A DNA stretch of 64,000 nucleotides. Source: Serinus canaria (Eukaryota; Chordata; Aves; Passeriformes; Fringillidae). The stretch lies in NCBI RefSeq assembly GCF_022539315.1, contig NC_066315.1, positions 100,669,990 through 100,733,989 on the forward strand, read 5' to 3'. A program made the translations under genes and the position numbers. Below are positions 1-13,700 of this stretch, one piece after another; the first letter of the stretch is position 1; the number at the start of each line of letters is the position of its first letter. The notes under the pieces were generated by a model. It made no database searches. It was not told where the DNA came from and saw only the letters and a list, made by a program, of their open reading frames with translations.

Positions 1-472
1 ATTTGTATAATTTTTTACTATATGAATTCCCTCTTTTCTTCCCTTTATGTTCAGTGATTTACAATTCTAACCCAAAGGACAGTGAAAAAAGTGGACAATG
101 CTTTACCTGAGAACATTCCTAACTAAAAGAAGTTTAAAAACATATTCTTATGTAGGTGATGGTTTGCTGGTTATCCAGATGTAGGGTGAAATAAGAGACC
201 CCCCAAAAATTATAATTTTTCCTACAAAATTAATAAGACTAAATAAACACCTTTCTAAAATGGTTAGATTTTTCAGAAAGAGCATTCTGATTGTTTATCA
301 TTTATGTACAGAAAAATACTTCAAAGCAACACTTTTAGGTATGGAAAACTGCTGGAGAGGTAATTCTCAGTAGTATTCTATCCATCTAGATCAGTAACAT
401 TTGTAATATGCTTCCTGGTAATGTTTCCTGAGAAACTCTTGAGAAAGAGCACACAAGAACCAGTAATGTCTT

Positions 473-478
473 TTTATT
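473..478 (-). terminator. TWSG1: TWSG1 poly(A) signal AATAAA (likely distal)
   Basis: The minus strand reads AATAAA here. It is followed about 10-30 bases downstream (positions 440-465) by a T/G-rich stretch containing TTCTTGTGTGCTC, a good downstream element. No other AATAAA is seen on the minus strand between here and position 1. Other signals upstream in the UTR (1276, 1592 and the overlapping pair at 2381-2390) could give shorter transcripts. Confidence 0.55.
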
Positions 479-1275
479 AAAATACCTCTTAAAACACTCA
501 TCCTCATAAAATACACTGGGTGTTGCTGCATGACATTTGTGTACACACAACACTTTCAGCAAACTCTAGACAGCATCAGGAATTACAAAAAGTAAGGCAA
601 GCCCCAGAAGGTGTGCACTACCTTCTCTCAGGCCACTACAGACAACTGCGTTCACATTTTTATGCCATTCCCCACAGAATCCCTGCACACCTGTTAGGCC
701 GCTCCCCCATCCCTCCCACCCCCACTTGATTTGACCTCACAGCGAAATTCTGAGGATGTAAATGGAGACAGTGTCACAGATCCTTGGGGCAGCAGGTGCC
801 TGACCAGAAACATCAGCCCTCTTCCTCCCCCAAGAAGATTCTGAGCTACCGTCATATTTCCAATAATTTAATAATTTTCCAATAATTTTAAAACCCAAAG
901 CACACTAATGACCTCCTGCTTGCTTGATTGCTACATGTCTCCTGCCTCAGTCAGGAGCATGGGTGCATCACCCTCCAGCTACAAACAGTCATGGCTGCTC
1001 TTAATATATTCTTCCTCTCCATTCATTTTAAGAAATTCTATCAGAAGAAAATATAACACGAGTTGTAAACTATAGGAAGAACAACTCCTCCATTATAATA
1101 CAGGTTTTTCTATTTTTGTTTATGATCTTCTATCACTTAACTGTAAGTTTAAAGTATGAAAACATTCCATAATCCACGAGTTCCAAACAATAACATTCAC
1201 CTTTAAAGTACATCTTTATAGCTGAAAAAGACGTTGAAGAAAGTAACATTATTTAATCAGAGTAGATTTTTCTTT

Positions 1276-1305
1276 TTTATTATTATTATCATTATTATTA
1301 TTATT
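1276..1305. repeat. (TTA)n microsatellite
   Basis: About ten TTA units with one TTATCA interruption. In TWSG1 mRNA this would be a TAA-rich, AU-rich stretch of the 3' UTR. Confidence 0.85.
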
Positions 1306-2612
1306 CCATAGTATTGAAAGAACTGTATAATGAGAAAAACAAATTGAAAAAAACATTCAGGAAAATTTTTCAACAAAATAAATGTAATATGACTGCTTTC
1401 ATGTGTACATGGTACAGATAGACAGGTGTAACTAGAAAACAGTTTAATCCCTCTAGCTGAGGTTAATGAGAGAAAAATGAATAATCAAGTTCCTTTTTGT
1501 GTTTGCATATGCATATATGCATAAAAAATTGAAGGAGTTAAAACCTACATTATTATAAATACAAAAAGCTGACCATTAACTACTCATACACTTTATTCTT
1601 GTACTCAGTACCATTATCAGTGGACACCTTAAATCGGTCATAGTAACTGCTATGTAACTGTCAACATATAAAAACTCTTAGAAAAATGCACAATGTTCTA
1701 AACTCAGAGAACTTTAACTTTTCCTTTGCAGACACATATTCCCTTCTTCACTGACAAAAATTTATGGGAAAAAAAAAAAGAAATTTCATAATAATAAAAA
1801 TGTTTTGGAATAAATATTCACAGGAAATTACTAAATGGGAACATGCTTGCTGCCAGCTGCTCAGCGGGTAGACCTGTACCACTTGCTTGTTCCCATCATT
1901 TCATTCTTTATTCCTTTAGTCATTAAATCCATCATAGCCTTTCATGTTTCCTTTACTGGACTAAATGTTCAGGGTGTAACAACCCTAGAGAACAGTGCAA
2001 GAGGTGGGAAATGCAACAGCACTTAGCTTTATTTTGGGATCTAAAAGAAGACTGAAAAGATGAATTTGTGTAATGCATAAATTATGCGTCATAGGCCCCA
2101 ATGAAAAGAGAGCAGGGCAAATGAAACTTGGAGGAAAAGTATCCCATGCATGGTGTTTTTCTGGGCAGCCCTTCTAAGAAGTTAGGATTTTATCCATGAC
2201 AGCCCATTCTTTGAACTTGAAGAGAAAGCACAAATTTTAATTTTTCTCCAAGTATCACTTCTACAATAAAAGATAACCTTAAAAACTGGAAGATAATAAA
2301 GTTAAAAAACAAAACCAGAAACCAAATCCCAAAAACCCAGCCCCTAAACAACATCCACCCTCCCTCCAACCTAGCAGCCATTTATTTATTTGTTGAATTT
2401 AGATAATGGAAATCTCATCACCATATTCTAAAAGTTTCTCTACTCTAAACTACAAGATAGAGTACTATGTTCTGAAAGCCAATATTTTCAAATCAAAGGA
2501 AAACAATCAGAACAGTAATGATGAGCATGACTGTACCATTTGAGCAGAAATAGATAAAAACAAGTTTAAAACATAGTATTTAAACATCTATTAGTTAGTC
2601 TCGCTTATATGA

Positions 2613-2658
2613 ATAAAAAAAATAAAAAAAAAGAAAAAAAGAAAAAAAAAGAAAGAAG
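2613..2658. repeat. A-rich / GAAA simple repeat
   Basis: The plus strand is A runs broken by T and then G (AAAAAAAG units, ending GAAAGAAGG). It lies in the TWSG1 3' UTR about 150 bases after the stop codon, so the mRNA carries a pyrimidine-rich tract there. Confidence 0.8.
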
Positions 2659-2808
2659 GTCTCTGATTTTGTACATCCTCTTTTCAACCAGGAACATTTA
2701 ATTGCAACCAGCAGGCACTCCACCAAAACGCAGAATTTGCAATCCCTGTCTCTTTAACCGAGAGAGATTACTTTGGCCTCAGTATTGGAATATTACAATT
2801 TTCCTGCT

Positions 2809-2990
2809 TCAGAACATGCAGTTCATACATTTGACAGTTTTACTGCCATAGTCGATACATTCTGGCCCAATGCACTCACAGCAGGCGTTGTGAAACCATC
2901 GGTACTTGGAAGCTCCCATGGACTCACAAGAGATCTTGCACTGATGTATTGACATGCAGTCATCAAAATACACCACAGTACACATGTGTT
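2809..2990 (-). CDS. TWSG1: TWSG1 coding exon 4 (last; C-terminal cysteine-rich domain and stop)
   Basis: The exon encodes residues 164-223, beginning with the split Glu codon (G plus AA) and reading [14 protein letters not shown], then [18 protein letters not shown], and ending KCMNCMF and TGA. The acceptor is GGTTTAG|AACAC. This is the conserved C-terminal cysteine domain of twisted gastrulation, with paired cysteines that form disulphides in the secreted protein. Cysteine spacing and the CMF terminus match the vertebrate family as I know it. No frameshift or early stop was seen. Confidence 0.95.
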
Positions 2991-5900
2991 CTAAACCAAG
3001 AGGGGAAAAAAAAATTGGTTTAAAAGGTCTTAAAGTGTTTTTAAAGGTTAGTTAGAAATTAGTTAAATGAGCAGCTTTAGAAGTATGATTGTAAACTTAC
3101 AGGACTATGAGGCATAAGGAAGAAAAGGTGACAGTAAAAGCAGAAAGGCAAGGCAGAGAGACAAGGTAAAATCTATCAACTTCGAATTTTCAGCATCTAC
3201 AACTCAACCTGTTGTCTCATCTCCTCCTGGATTAATTTACTTCTATATTCACAGGCAAGAATGTTTTTAAGTTTTGTTCCCCAGTTACGAGAGCGTAAGG
3301 ATGAGCTATGCCAAAATTGCAAGCAGGAAGGTATCCTCTGAAGGTAACATGATACCACAAAGAACTTTGGGTTTAGAGAAGTTATTTTTAGAAACCATCA
3401 AAAACCATTATGGGTTTGTAAATGTTTCTTTACCCACCCCCCTCCAAACTCCACAATGATCTTTAGTCAGATTAAATCACAGACCTAAATAATCCTTTTT
3501 TCATCAGCATGAAACTGCACACTTTTTTCTTCCTTTTTTTTTTAGCAACACCAGCAGCTTTAATACTAATCTTAAAAAAACCCTTCTGTCTAAGTGTTGA
3601 CTTTGTGCTTCTAACAGCCATGCAATTACTTGAAATGCCACAAAGTTTGGTGCTGCAACATCAAAATAGAGCTAAGGCATTCACCACAACTATAAAAAAA
3701 ACCCATTCCCCCCTCAGTCCACTTCCAATTCTCCAAGCTGGCAGATTCCACCATCTTTCTTCTGTACTGACCAGGTGATTATACCATAAAACTTTGTTCA
3801 TCCTCCAAAGGACCACTATTACATAACATTTACCCAGAGCATAACTTGGCAGACTTTGGGGAAAGCGCAACTGGCAGCTGTCTGCAAACAGGAATGTCTC
3901 CCTCATGCAGATCAAACCAACTTGTGAGCAGGAGATGTCAAAGGGCTTTCTAGCCTATTACTACTCATGGTGCATCTGGGAGAAACCCACTGATCTGCAT
4001 TCCAATGTGATTAGAAAAAAAGTAATACAAACTTAAATAGCAAATCAAGACAGTGGGTCTGGTTTAGTTTTTTTTTAGTGACTGATTTTGATCACTGTCA
4101 AGTTATTATGCTACTACCAAAACAGCTGCAAGAGAGTCAGAGGATGTGCTGCCAGCCCACTGAAAGCAACAGAGTATTCACTGCCTTGGTCAGCCTCCAA
4201 ACTGATGTACATGCCTTGCAGACCCCAGATACAATGCAACAGGCAATAGGGATCTTGGGTAGGAGAGGCAGACCCAGAGCTGAAGCAGTTCCTGCTCCCA
4301 GAAAAGCTGTGCTGCTGTTGTCAAAAAAATCTTGCAGTACCTGGAGTACTGCTGGAAACATCAACAAAGTCCACTGTGGCTGTGTAAGTCCTGTCCCATT
4401 CTTGGCACTTGTATTTCTATAAGCCCTTATAATATATCCTGAGGCAAAGCAACCAGAGGAATAGAGTTCTCAGAGAACAAAATCTCTGCCTGTAAACAAC
4501 CAGAATATCTACAGCTTCAATAAGGATGTTTGATTCACAGAGGGGAAGAGGAAAGAGCTGAACAGAAGTATGGCACCATGTGCAGAGTGATAGGTGTACA
4601 CCTAAAGTGCTCAGCCAAAACTGAAAAGAAGTAGGGAGATGCAGCCACCACAGCCTCAAAGGCAAGAAGGCAGAGCCAGACAGAGCTCCAACTTCTATGG
4701 GGAATGCACAAGGACTTGGCAGCATTTCATCACCAGTGACAAAAAGTTCAGATTGCTGTAGTCCCAAGAAGAAGCACACACCATCCATTCCTAGAAGCCC
4801 CAGGATAGCCCCAGGTATCTGTTCTCTTCACTTCTCACAGGAAGTTTTTACTGGAAGGGTAGGGATGAGAAAGTAGGAGCAAGTCTCCAGACAGTATTCT
4901 CATTCCCATCAGTCATCCAGGTCAGTGCTGGGGTTCAAGCACAAGAGCCTTACAGAAGCCTCTGTTGCACATTACTCATACTCCTTATATCCTTTTTTTA
5001 AATCTCTATTTAGTCCTTTGATTCCTTTTTAGTAGTTTTCTACTGAAGTGTTACTACATTAAGTTTGATCTTCTTTGGTCTTAGAAGGTGTCAGCTGGAG
5101 GCACAGAGCCTCTCCCTTGAAACAGGCAATCCTGGCCAATCTTGAAAGATTTCTTCCTGCAAAATCATCTTTTGGGATGCCATCTCCAGCTGACTGATTT
5201 AGTCTCTGGATAAACCTGAGAGGGCAAAATGACTCATGGCTATCTCCAGACGGGAGTGAAACAGCTCTTCAAAGGAAGCAACCATCCAAGGGGTTGCCAG
5301 ATGTGCTCACTATCTGTTGATCATGGCACTCCAACTTGCAACACACAAAGGAAAGCCCAAGGTAGGTCAGGGAAGTTGTCAGGAAAGCTGTGCACACTCT
5401 GAGGTGCGCTAACTGCTCCCAGCACTTACAGACTGTCTTCACACCAGAGAATGACCAGTCCCTTCTGCATAAGGAGACATCTCTGCTCACCCTCATGTTA
5501 ACCTCATCTCTGATAGCCTCAGCAGTGTTAGTAATGCTTCACAAGTCCTGGTGAAGCCTATCTGCTAATGCCTACAGAAATGAAATAAACTTCCTGAGGA
5601 AGGAGAGCCTGTGATTTCTAGGATGTAAAGATCGATGACACTGAACAGGGAGACATCTCTCTGGAAAAAGGAGGCCAAAGGAGCAGCAGCAACTGGCCTA
5701 TAACTCCTGCAAAACTAGGTGGCATCAGTCAGCTCCTGTGAGACTGCAGACTGGTCTCCTGAATCACCCTCCCAGGACCAAAGCCAAAATTCAACCTTGT
5801 TATGGTGGCAGTGACAGCCAAGGACATTAATCTTGACTGACTGGAGAGTAGAGAAGAAAGTTTATTTCCTGCATACAAGTCAAGGGGATTAGGTTCTCGA

Positions 5901-8900
5901 GGACAAGTGCAAAAATGCTGCAAAGGGGAGAGAGCAGACTGCATGTGGCAGGCCAGATCCAGCAGTAGATCCATCTGATCCCAAGCAGCTCTTGTAAGCA
6001 GCTGGAGGATGTGCTCCATGTATATGTTACCAAATTGTTTGTGATGTCTTGCTCACTAAAAGACTTGCCTGGTCTGAACAAGTCAGATTGTCCAGGGTGC
6101 ACTTTGTTTGTCACAGGGCACTCATGATCCCTCAGCAATGCCTCTGTGCTCATGTGGAGGCTGAATTACTGAAAGCAGGAGAGTTCCTCCCCTCAAGCAC
6201 TAAATCCTGCTCAATAGACTGCAAAAAGAGAGTTACACAGGGGGAAAAAATACATACCTACAGGCTCAGCTGGGACCTGGGAGAGTACTTAAACTGTTTC
6301 ACAGAGCTAATTACCGAGTCATCACTTGGCTCCCTCAGTGTAGATAAAAACAATATTACTTAGTGCAGTAACAGCTTTCTCATTTGCATTTTGCCAATTT
6401 TCACACCCTAAGGATGATAGACTGCAGATGCAGGGAGGGAGAAGGATGCAGCAGTAAACTTTTTCCCCGGAACATTAATTTCTCACCTTTTCCCCCTCAC
6501 ACTTCATACTCAGTGAAGGTTGTGTAGGAGTAACAATGATGGAGCCTAAATTAAAAGTGAAGAGAAGAAACTACCAGGCTTTGCTATAAAACTATCCATA
6601 TTGGTGTAATATAGAAAAATTTAGCAACTCAGAGAACCTTAATGATAATTTGCTGTATGGGATCTTTGAAGTTATATGTGCTGTGTAACTTCAGCTGTCT
6701 GCTAGCCACTTTATTGGTAGCTCTAAAAGTTCTTTAAAAAGGTAACTGTCCATCCAGAGGTCATACCATTTTATTATAGAACGGCCTGGGTTGGAAGGGA
6801 AATAAGATCATCTAGTTCCAAACCCTCTTCTGTTGGCAGGAATACACCTTCCACTAGGAAAAACACTAGTCTAGTGCAGTAGTGAGAAGGGGGGAAAACA
6901 AGAACAAGGATATTAACCTGCAACAGATTATGAACAATCCATTTACATAATCTACTACTTTTGGACAAGACAATTTTATGTCAATCAATTTATAAAAAGA
7001 AACTTTATTTTTTTTTAGTAATCTTCCTAAACTACCTACAGAGGTAGATGTCTCTTCACTGGAATTCTAGCTCTCCTCTCCCTGTTGCACTGGAGAGGCG
7101 CGGAATTGCAGACCAGACACCATCCCCTGTGTCACCAAGTAGTGTAAGTTAGAAATCCTCAAGTACAACACAGATTTTGTTTTATCAATTGCCAAAAAAT
7201 TATCTAGTTCCCCTCTCCTTCTCGCCAACATCCTGTCATCATCTGAAACAACTAAGCTTATTTAAATCTCTGAACTCACAGTTCAGAGCTCTGAGGGTAT
7301 CAGCTAGAAGTAAAGCAAAGAGAATGAACAAATGTAGCTCCACATTAATAACCATCGCAATCCTCTCTGAAGTAGAGGCTCAAGTGCCAGAAACAACTGA
7401 TACAAAGAACTACAGCAGCTCCAGCAGCGCATGCATAACTTTGGCAGCTAAAACATTACAAGTCAGTTCACAGGAGGAAAGGGAAGACACTCATTAGGAA
7501 AATAACGGGGAAGTTCAAGGTCTGGTGGCTGGGTTCAGAGTCGGCTGGGGCGAGAAAGGAATGCTTTATATCCCACCGCACCCCACCTCCTCCCAGATCC
7601 ACAGCTACCCTCCCTGGTGGTGGCTCCACGCCACTCAGGCACAAAGCTCATGGTTCCTGTGGCTGGTGCTGCTTTTCCTGGCACTCACCCAGAACTGCAT
7701 CAAGCAAGTCTGGCACTCTGGGCCAGCTTAACTGCGATCCTTGCGAGAACGCGCAGTAAAGCCAAAATCAGAGCTGTGTTACACTATGTGACAAGGGGTA
7801 TTTGTAAGCAGAGCCTTTCCAAATTTTGGAATGTATTCCAGAAGACAGCACAGACACCACTGTCCCCCTACAAAATCTACCCCTCATTAGCCCCTGTCCC
7901 TTAACAGGCCATGCCATCAGCTGCTGCCAGCACACCATGTTGGAGGGAAGCAGGCAAGGAGCCACAGAAGAACCACAAAATGGAGGAGGCACAGCACTGT
8001 AAAGGAAACATAAAGCATCTGTGTTCTTGCTCACAGGAATATTCTTTCAAATCCCTGATTGTCACAGCCTCAAAGACAACGGCTTAGCAAGTCACCTTAA
8101 GGGTATCTCCATTTGCAAGCCCTGCCCTCAAGCCTAGCAGCATTTCTGGGATAAGGAAAGGGTCAAGGCATGGTCTGTTTCTCCCACTGAAGGCTAAGCT
8201 TGTGCTTGCTGCCACTGAGCACACACATACACCTTCACAAACCCTCCCTCTCTTTCAGTAGCTCTAACACTTGCCAGCTTGTTAAAGCAGTGACCTGATT
8301 GTGTGACTGAACTTTGCATGGGCAGAAGCCATCAGGCTCCAGGAGCTTCCTCAGCTGCCTCACTGTGCCCATGCTCACAAGGCTATTCAGTCCCAACCTG
8401 CTGCCCCTCCACCTTTTGATTATGGCTTTTCCAACGAATTCAGCAGAACAGTGTTAGAAACAATGCTACCCCAGGGCTCACACAACATCCAACTCTTGGA
8501 TGTCCAGCTGTCCTGCTTCCACCATAATAAACATCAACTGACCAAGGCCAGACACTAATTTTTCTTTCCACCTCCTCTGTTCTCAGTGCTCAAATCATCA
8601 ATATTTTCATAAGCAAATTTAATATGACTTTAGAGAAAGCAGAGCACTACAAAGTTATCTACACTGTGACCAAGAAAAGAGACTCTTCTGCAGGCTTACG
8701 TATTTAGATACTTAAAAGTATAGGAATAGGATGTGGAAAGTAATTTTCTATCTTTTCCAGTTCTTCACTGGTCACTAAGATGGAGAAGGCACGGCAAATG
8801 ATTACAAGAACAGGCTCTGACATTTATTTCTGTTTTAAGTGTCTGCTGAGGCCTGAAAGCCAGTGGCATTTGGTAACTATTTCCAAATATAACTGTTGTT

Positions 8901-10522
8901 TTTGGACTGTCATCATTCCAGTAAAAGCTCTCTCAGCCTAATCTCTAATATGTTCCTAGTAAAAGAAATGAAGGGGACTTTTGACTAAGAAAAAATGGCA
9001 GTGTTATGTATTTGTCTGTGTTGTTGAACTCAAAACTCCTCCACACCCTCGAGATGCAATTCAAATTCTAAGTTTAATCCAAAACTATCATTAGCCCATC
9101 CTGTTGGTACAGTAGTAAAGGACTGTCAGGGAACAGCCATCTGGATTGCAGTACCTAAGTACAGTGGGATACATTCAAGGCTGTACTAAACATAATTTTT
9201 TTCCCCTGAGTTTAATTTATTATTGTAAGTACTGTAGTCTTTGTACACAGGGCTTTTTGTGGCTTTCCATTTTACATGACTTTGTACATTATTCTCATAA
9301 CAGCAAGCAAGCATTTTAATAACATCAAAGACATATGAATGAGATGCTTTCTGCCCATCTGGTTTCCTAGTTCTGGAATTAATTTATTTTTCTAAAGTGC
9401 CTTAGCCAAAGGAAATTTAAAAAATTGCCATTATGGTTCCATTTAATCAGCAGCAGTCCTACTCAGAAACACAACTAGGTCATTGGTTCACACTGGTATG
9501 GAAAAGCAGCATGTCCACCAATTAGGGTATCTTTTATTGATAAGATAAAAGGGCCATCACAACAGCAACATATGGGGTTACGAATATTTAAAGTGTACGT
9601 TGGGAAGGAAGCAAAGCATTAATTGCACTAATAAATCAGATACTCTTTTTCCCCTATTAAGCAGCAATTCCACTATGAACTGTTTATGAGATTCTTTAAA
9701 GTCTGACGTAATGATTTGCAGGGAAAAGTGTTTCAGGTTTAGTATGGAAACCAAGAAACAGACAGTGTTTTTTTTATACCACTGTCGACACTAACTCAAA
9801 CTTCTCATCTTTCCCCCACCCAACCACAGCTAACAGTATCCTGAAGTCTTTCTTCTAAACTGAAGGAAAGAATATAAAAAACTTAATATGATATAGGAGG
9901 AATGAATCTGTAAGTTGAACCCCTACCACCAAGTTATCACAGTCTGTCACATCCTTCCTTGATCAATCCTTCTAATCTTGCTTAGGTTTACTATTAATCC
10001 TGGATTTTATACAAAACATCCCTCTGAAGATTTCAAGTTACACCAGCTCAGATGAAAAAATTAAACAACTGTTCCAGATACAAGAGCTTATGGCACATGG
10101 TTTTGTCAGAGCTCTTAAGCCATGTTTCAGTTGCCTACTTCTGCACCTATATGTAATTTGGATTCAGCTTCTGGTCTGTCCTGTCTCCTAAGCTACAGGT
10201 AACTGTTTCTAGGTCAGAGAACACACCTTGCCAGTGCACATGAAACAACATGAACAAACTGCTTCATGCCAGAGGAGTAATTATAGATAAACTCACGTGC
10301 TTCAGTGTCTCCTAAGAACATCAGTCATTTTAACAATATCTTCCACGTTCCTCAACCCCTTTGCCTCACTCCTTCTGTTATGTCATGCTCAAAATTAGGC
10401 TGAACCTTTCACACATTCTTATGGGAAAAGAAGCGAGCATAGAGAAGTATAGGACATGCACTGAGAAGACTCCTGGAAGAGACAAGAGGAGATGCTAGGG
10501 ATTTAGACACTGCACTCATTAC
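2991..10522 (-). other. TWSG1: TWSG1 intron between coding exons 3 and 4
   Basis: The intron is about 7.5 kb with a GT donor and an AG acceptor. The only dispersed repeat recognised is a short CR1 fragment at 6774-6862. The section from about 4.1 to 8.5 kb is less AT-rich than its flanks and carries several chance ORFs of 60-120 codons on both strands. None has a recognisable domain or splice context, so none is called. Confidence 0.8.
6774..6862 (-). mobile_element. CR1 LINE, short 3'-end fragment
   Basis: The plus strand reads like the complement of a CR1 3' end: TATAGAACGGCCTGGGTTGG, then a GATCATCTAGTTCCAA-like core, then CACCTTCCACTAGG. It is about 90 bases, diverged, and in the same orientation as the host gene. 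Confidence 0.8.
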
Positions 10523-10789
10523 CTTTGTCACTGGAGTACGGTGTGTGGACATTGTTGTTCGGAACAGAGACATTCTGATGCTGTGGCTGGTTCACTGTTT
10601 CTAAAAAGGAGACGAGGTTCTCATGGTGTGACAGTTCTTCTGCCACAGGGAAGGAAACAATATTCCAGTTCAGCTGAGTATCCCCTTCTGTCAGTGCCCG
10701 GAAAAGGGAAGGAATTGGTTCATGCAACTCCTCGACAGTGCTCTTGGATGTCGGAGGTGTGTCACTGTAATTGCGAGGATTGCACATAC
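10523..10789 (-). CDS. TWSG1: TWSG1 coding exon 3 (central linker)
   Basis: 267 nt, entering and leaving in phase 1. It encodes the end of Gly75 to Lys163 and the first base of Glu164, starting MCNPRNYSDTPPTSKSTVEE and ending VHTPYSSDK. The acceptor is CTCTGCAG|GTATG and the donor AAAG|GTAATG. Two N-glycosylation sequons are visible, N81-Y-S and N147-V-S. The segment is cysteine-poor and joins the two cysteine-rich domains, with the conserved stretch NWNIVSFPVAEELSHHENL. The donor is weak (T at +5, G at +6). If it were read through, the ORF would continue only GNECSV before a stop. Confidence 0.95.
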
Positions 10790-13700
10790 CTGCAGAGGAA
10801 ACAAACAGTAAATTACACAGAACTCCCTAAACTCTTCTTGAAACAGGTAGGAATATTTGGAGAATTAAAATTGCTTCTTTGTTTGTGGAACAGAACAGAG
10901 TTCTTTCATATCTATCCCACTCTCAGCCCAACAGCAGAAGTGCTAACAAGTACAGCAGGACAAGTTTCCTCTAACAGCAGGTTTTGGATTGTTCAGACTT
11001 CTACAAAACACACCTGTGACTTGTGGAAAGAAAAACCTCATCTAAACAGCACTTTTCTTCCCTGTCAGTGTTAAGCTCAGAAAATGGAGGGTTCAGTAGA
11101 AGGTTTGTTTTCCCAGGGAGAAGAGATTATACAAAGCACAGTATAATAGATAGCATAAACCTGGAATGCAAGGTTAGGACTGAAGAAAGGGACTATCTTG
11201 ATAAGTCTGAGGTATGTGAAACTTTTGATCACAACTCAAGTATTCCATCTCATCTGCTGCAGCAGTGCACTAGATCTTTTTAGTCATCTGCCAGAGATAC
11301 AAAGATCACTATCAGGACAGAGCATGAGTCTGAATTACTTTACTTGTGTAGAGACAGCCAAGATGAACCTCATTTTGCTACTTAGCTGGAGGGGCCACAA
11401 CAGGCAAAATACTCATTTCTAGGTTACCTCTTCCTTGTTTTTGAACATCTTCTGCAGTATCTTTTTTGAAACCTTGTAATCTTTTTTCACATTGCCAATT
11501 CCTACAAAATGTTTTTGTGCTATGCAATGCTGGTTCCAGTTTTTTGTTAACCATTTAAACACTAATATTTATTACTAGCAATTAAACCAAAGAGTATTTC
11601 AATTTAAATCCAATCTGTGGAAACTACCAAGATTAAAAAGAAAATTTGTATCTGCATAGGTATTTTAAACTCAGGAGTGATAAAACACTGTTAGGAGTCA
11701 CCTGTCAAGAGACAGGCAAATCCATTTTCCTCATGTCCATCTGTATATAATTTTGGGTAGTTTCACAGACGCAGGTTTAGACAGCTACAGCTGCAAAGCA
11801 TACCAATTCCTGAAGTATTAAAATGATATGAGACATTAATGTTCAAAGTCTACCTGCCTCATACAACCAGAGAAGTATCTCCTGCCCCACAGATCCTCTA
11901 GGACTCTGGCTTCACAAATAATTGTGTTTACTTAGAGCCTTATACAAACCCATAATCTTCTCAACCTAAGTAGATGGATTACTGTAGTGAACAAAGCAGA
12001 GGGAAGTTTGTCCATGGTGATTAGCATGAGATCCAGCAAATCCTAAGCAAGTGGTCAGCATTACCAGCATTTGGTAATAGGAGCACTCCACGACAGTCTG
12101 CTCCTATAAAAAGGTGAGCCAAGTACAGAGGAGGAAAACCAATAAAGCTCTTTTCCAAACAACATCAGGTCATAGTAAAATACAATTCAACTTACAAAAC
12201 CACCCTACTGCAAATGATTGTTTTCCTGCTCCTCTCAATTAGGTTTGTTCTTCACAGACCTTTCTAGAAGGTCTCATTGCTTTAATAAAAAATTTCTATC
12301 CCTTCCTTACCACCCTTTAATAAGCACTAATATTAACAATGCTTTAACAAGCACTGTATTAACCATACAATTGCAATAGAGGATAACCACATGAAAATCA
12401 GTTAAGAACATATCAAACCAGGTAAGAGTTTTGTACAGATACATCAAGGGATGTATGCTTTAGTTGATGTCATTGTATTAATGTTGTGAAACAGAAACCT
12501 GTGGGCCTTTCTAGACCGGTCAGACCAGACCTCTGCCAGGTGGGATTCTGAAAATAAATTTCACTGTTAAAAAGGACACACAAAGGGAAAAAAAAATAAC
12601 ATCAAGATTGTTTACCAAAATCCTGCAGAATCTATACAAGTAGAAAATATTACCTTATTATTAAATATTATTGCAGTATGAAAATATTACCTTAAGATGG
12701 TACCAAAAAATCATTGCTTATAGTTTAATGGGTAAATGCTCATCCACAAAGATCCTTCACTCTTACTGTTTTTAAAAGCATTTGAATTATAATAATATTT
12801 TTATATAGTAAATATTATAAAATAGCAGCTTTGGTTAAAAAGAAAATGAAAAAGTTTAACTTATGAGCAACCTGTAAGAATCTATCATGTCTACACTACT
12901 GCTTTGGAATGGATGAGAAGATGCAGGGCTATAAAATGATGGAAGCAGATAAGCCTTTACACAAGAGACTAGAAGAGTTTAACTCAAAGGGAATGGGGAA
13001 CTTGTTGTTGTTCTCCGTCCTCCAGCATGTTTTTTCCCTGTCAGAGAAGGCAGAGAACATACAAAAAACATGGGGGCATCAACTGAGCACTAGTACAGTT
13101 AGTGGTGGAGGATAGGAGGTAATTCCTGCCCTCGAGGCAGACATCATCTTTAAGACACAACAATCCATCTGCTTTTACATAAGCCATGATCAACTAATAA
13201 AGAAACTTAAAATATCAACTCAGGTATCAGCAAAGAACTGTGTCTAGGGAGTCAGGTATGGCATGTATTCCTGTTTCCCCATTTGAATAAGGCTACAGCA
13301 AGGATGATCCTACACTGAAGAGAAGAAGAATAGGACTGTGCCATAGAATCCAAAATGGCCTGAGACACCCAAAGAACCATCAGAAGAAATTTTAGTTTAC
13401 TCAGTACTGGGAAACTGAACCCCAAACCTTGTTAACTCCTCTCCAGGAAAACACTGTGGGAAAGAGCAGCAGGACAGTGAGTCACCTGCAGATTTATGAA
13501 AAGAAGTTCGTGTGTGGACTTCACAATCCCAAGAGATAGGTCCTTCTTCTCCCTAGAGATCAGTACACTATGCCTTGCTTTCTACACCAGGTTATAAACT
13601 AGGGATATAACCTGCACTGAAAATGGGCGTTTTGACACCTAATCAGTTTCATGAATTCAGAGAAAACTGACCTAGAAAAGCTGAGAGCAGGTACAACACT

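Larger units (their letters stand above)
455..2808 (-). other. TWSG1: TWSG1 3' untranslated region
   Basis: This is an AT-rich stretch of about 2.35 kb between the TWSG1 stop codon and the distal poly(A) signal, with no recognisable gene or dispersed repeat. It holds a TTA trinucleotide run at 1276-1305, an A/G-rich run at 2613-2658 and several alternative AATAAA signals. The span is inferred. Short ORFs inside it look like chance. Confidence 0.5.

Noticed and set aside
4078..6363. Several 75-123 codon ORFs on both strands in the TWSG1 intron
   Set aside because: They overlap each other on opposite strands, have no recognised domains and lack splice or promoter context. They are chance frames in a less AT-rich part of the intron.
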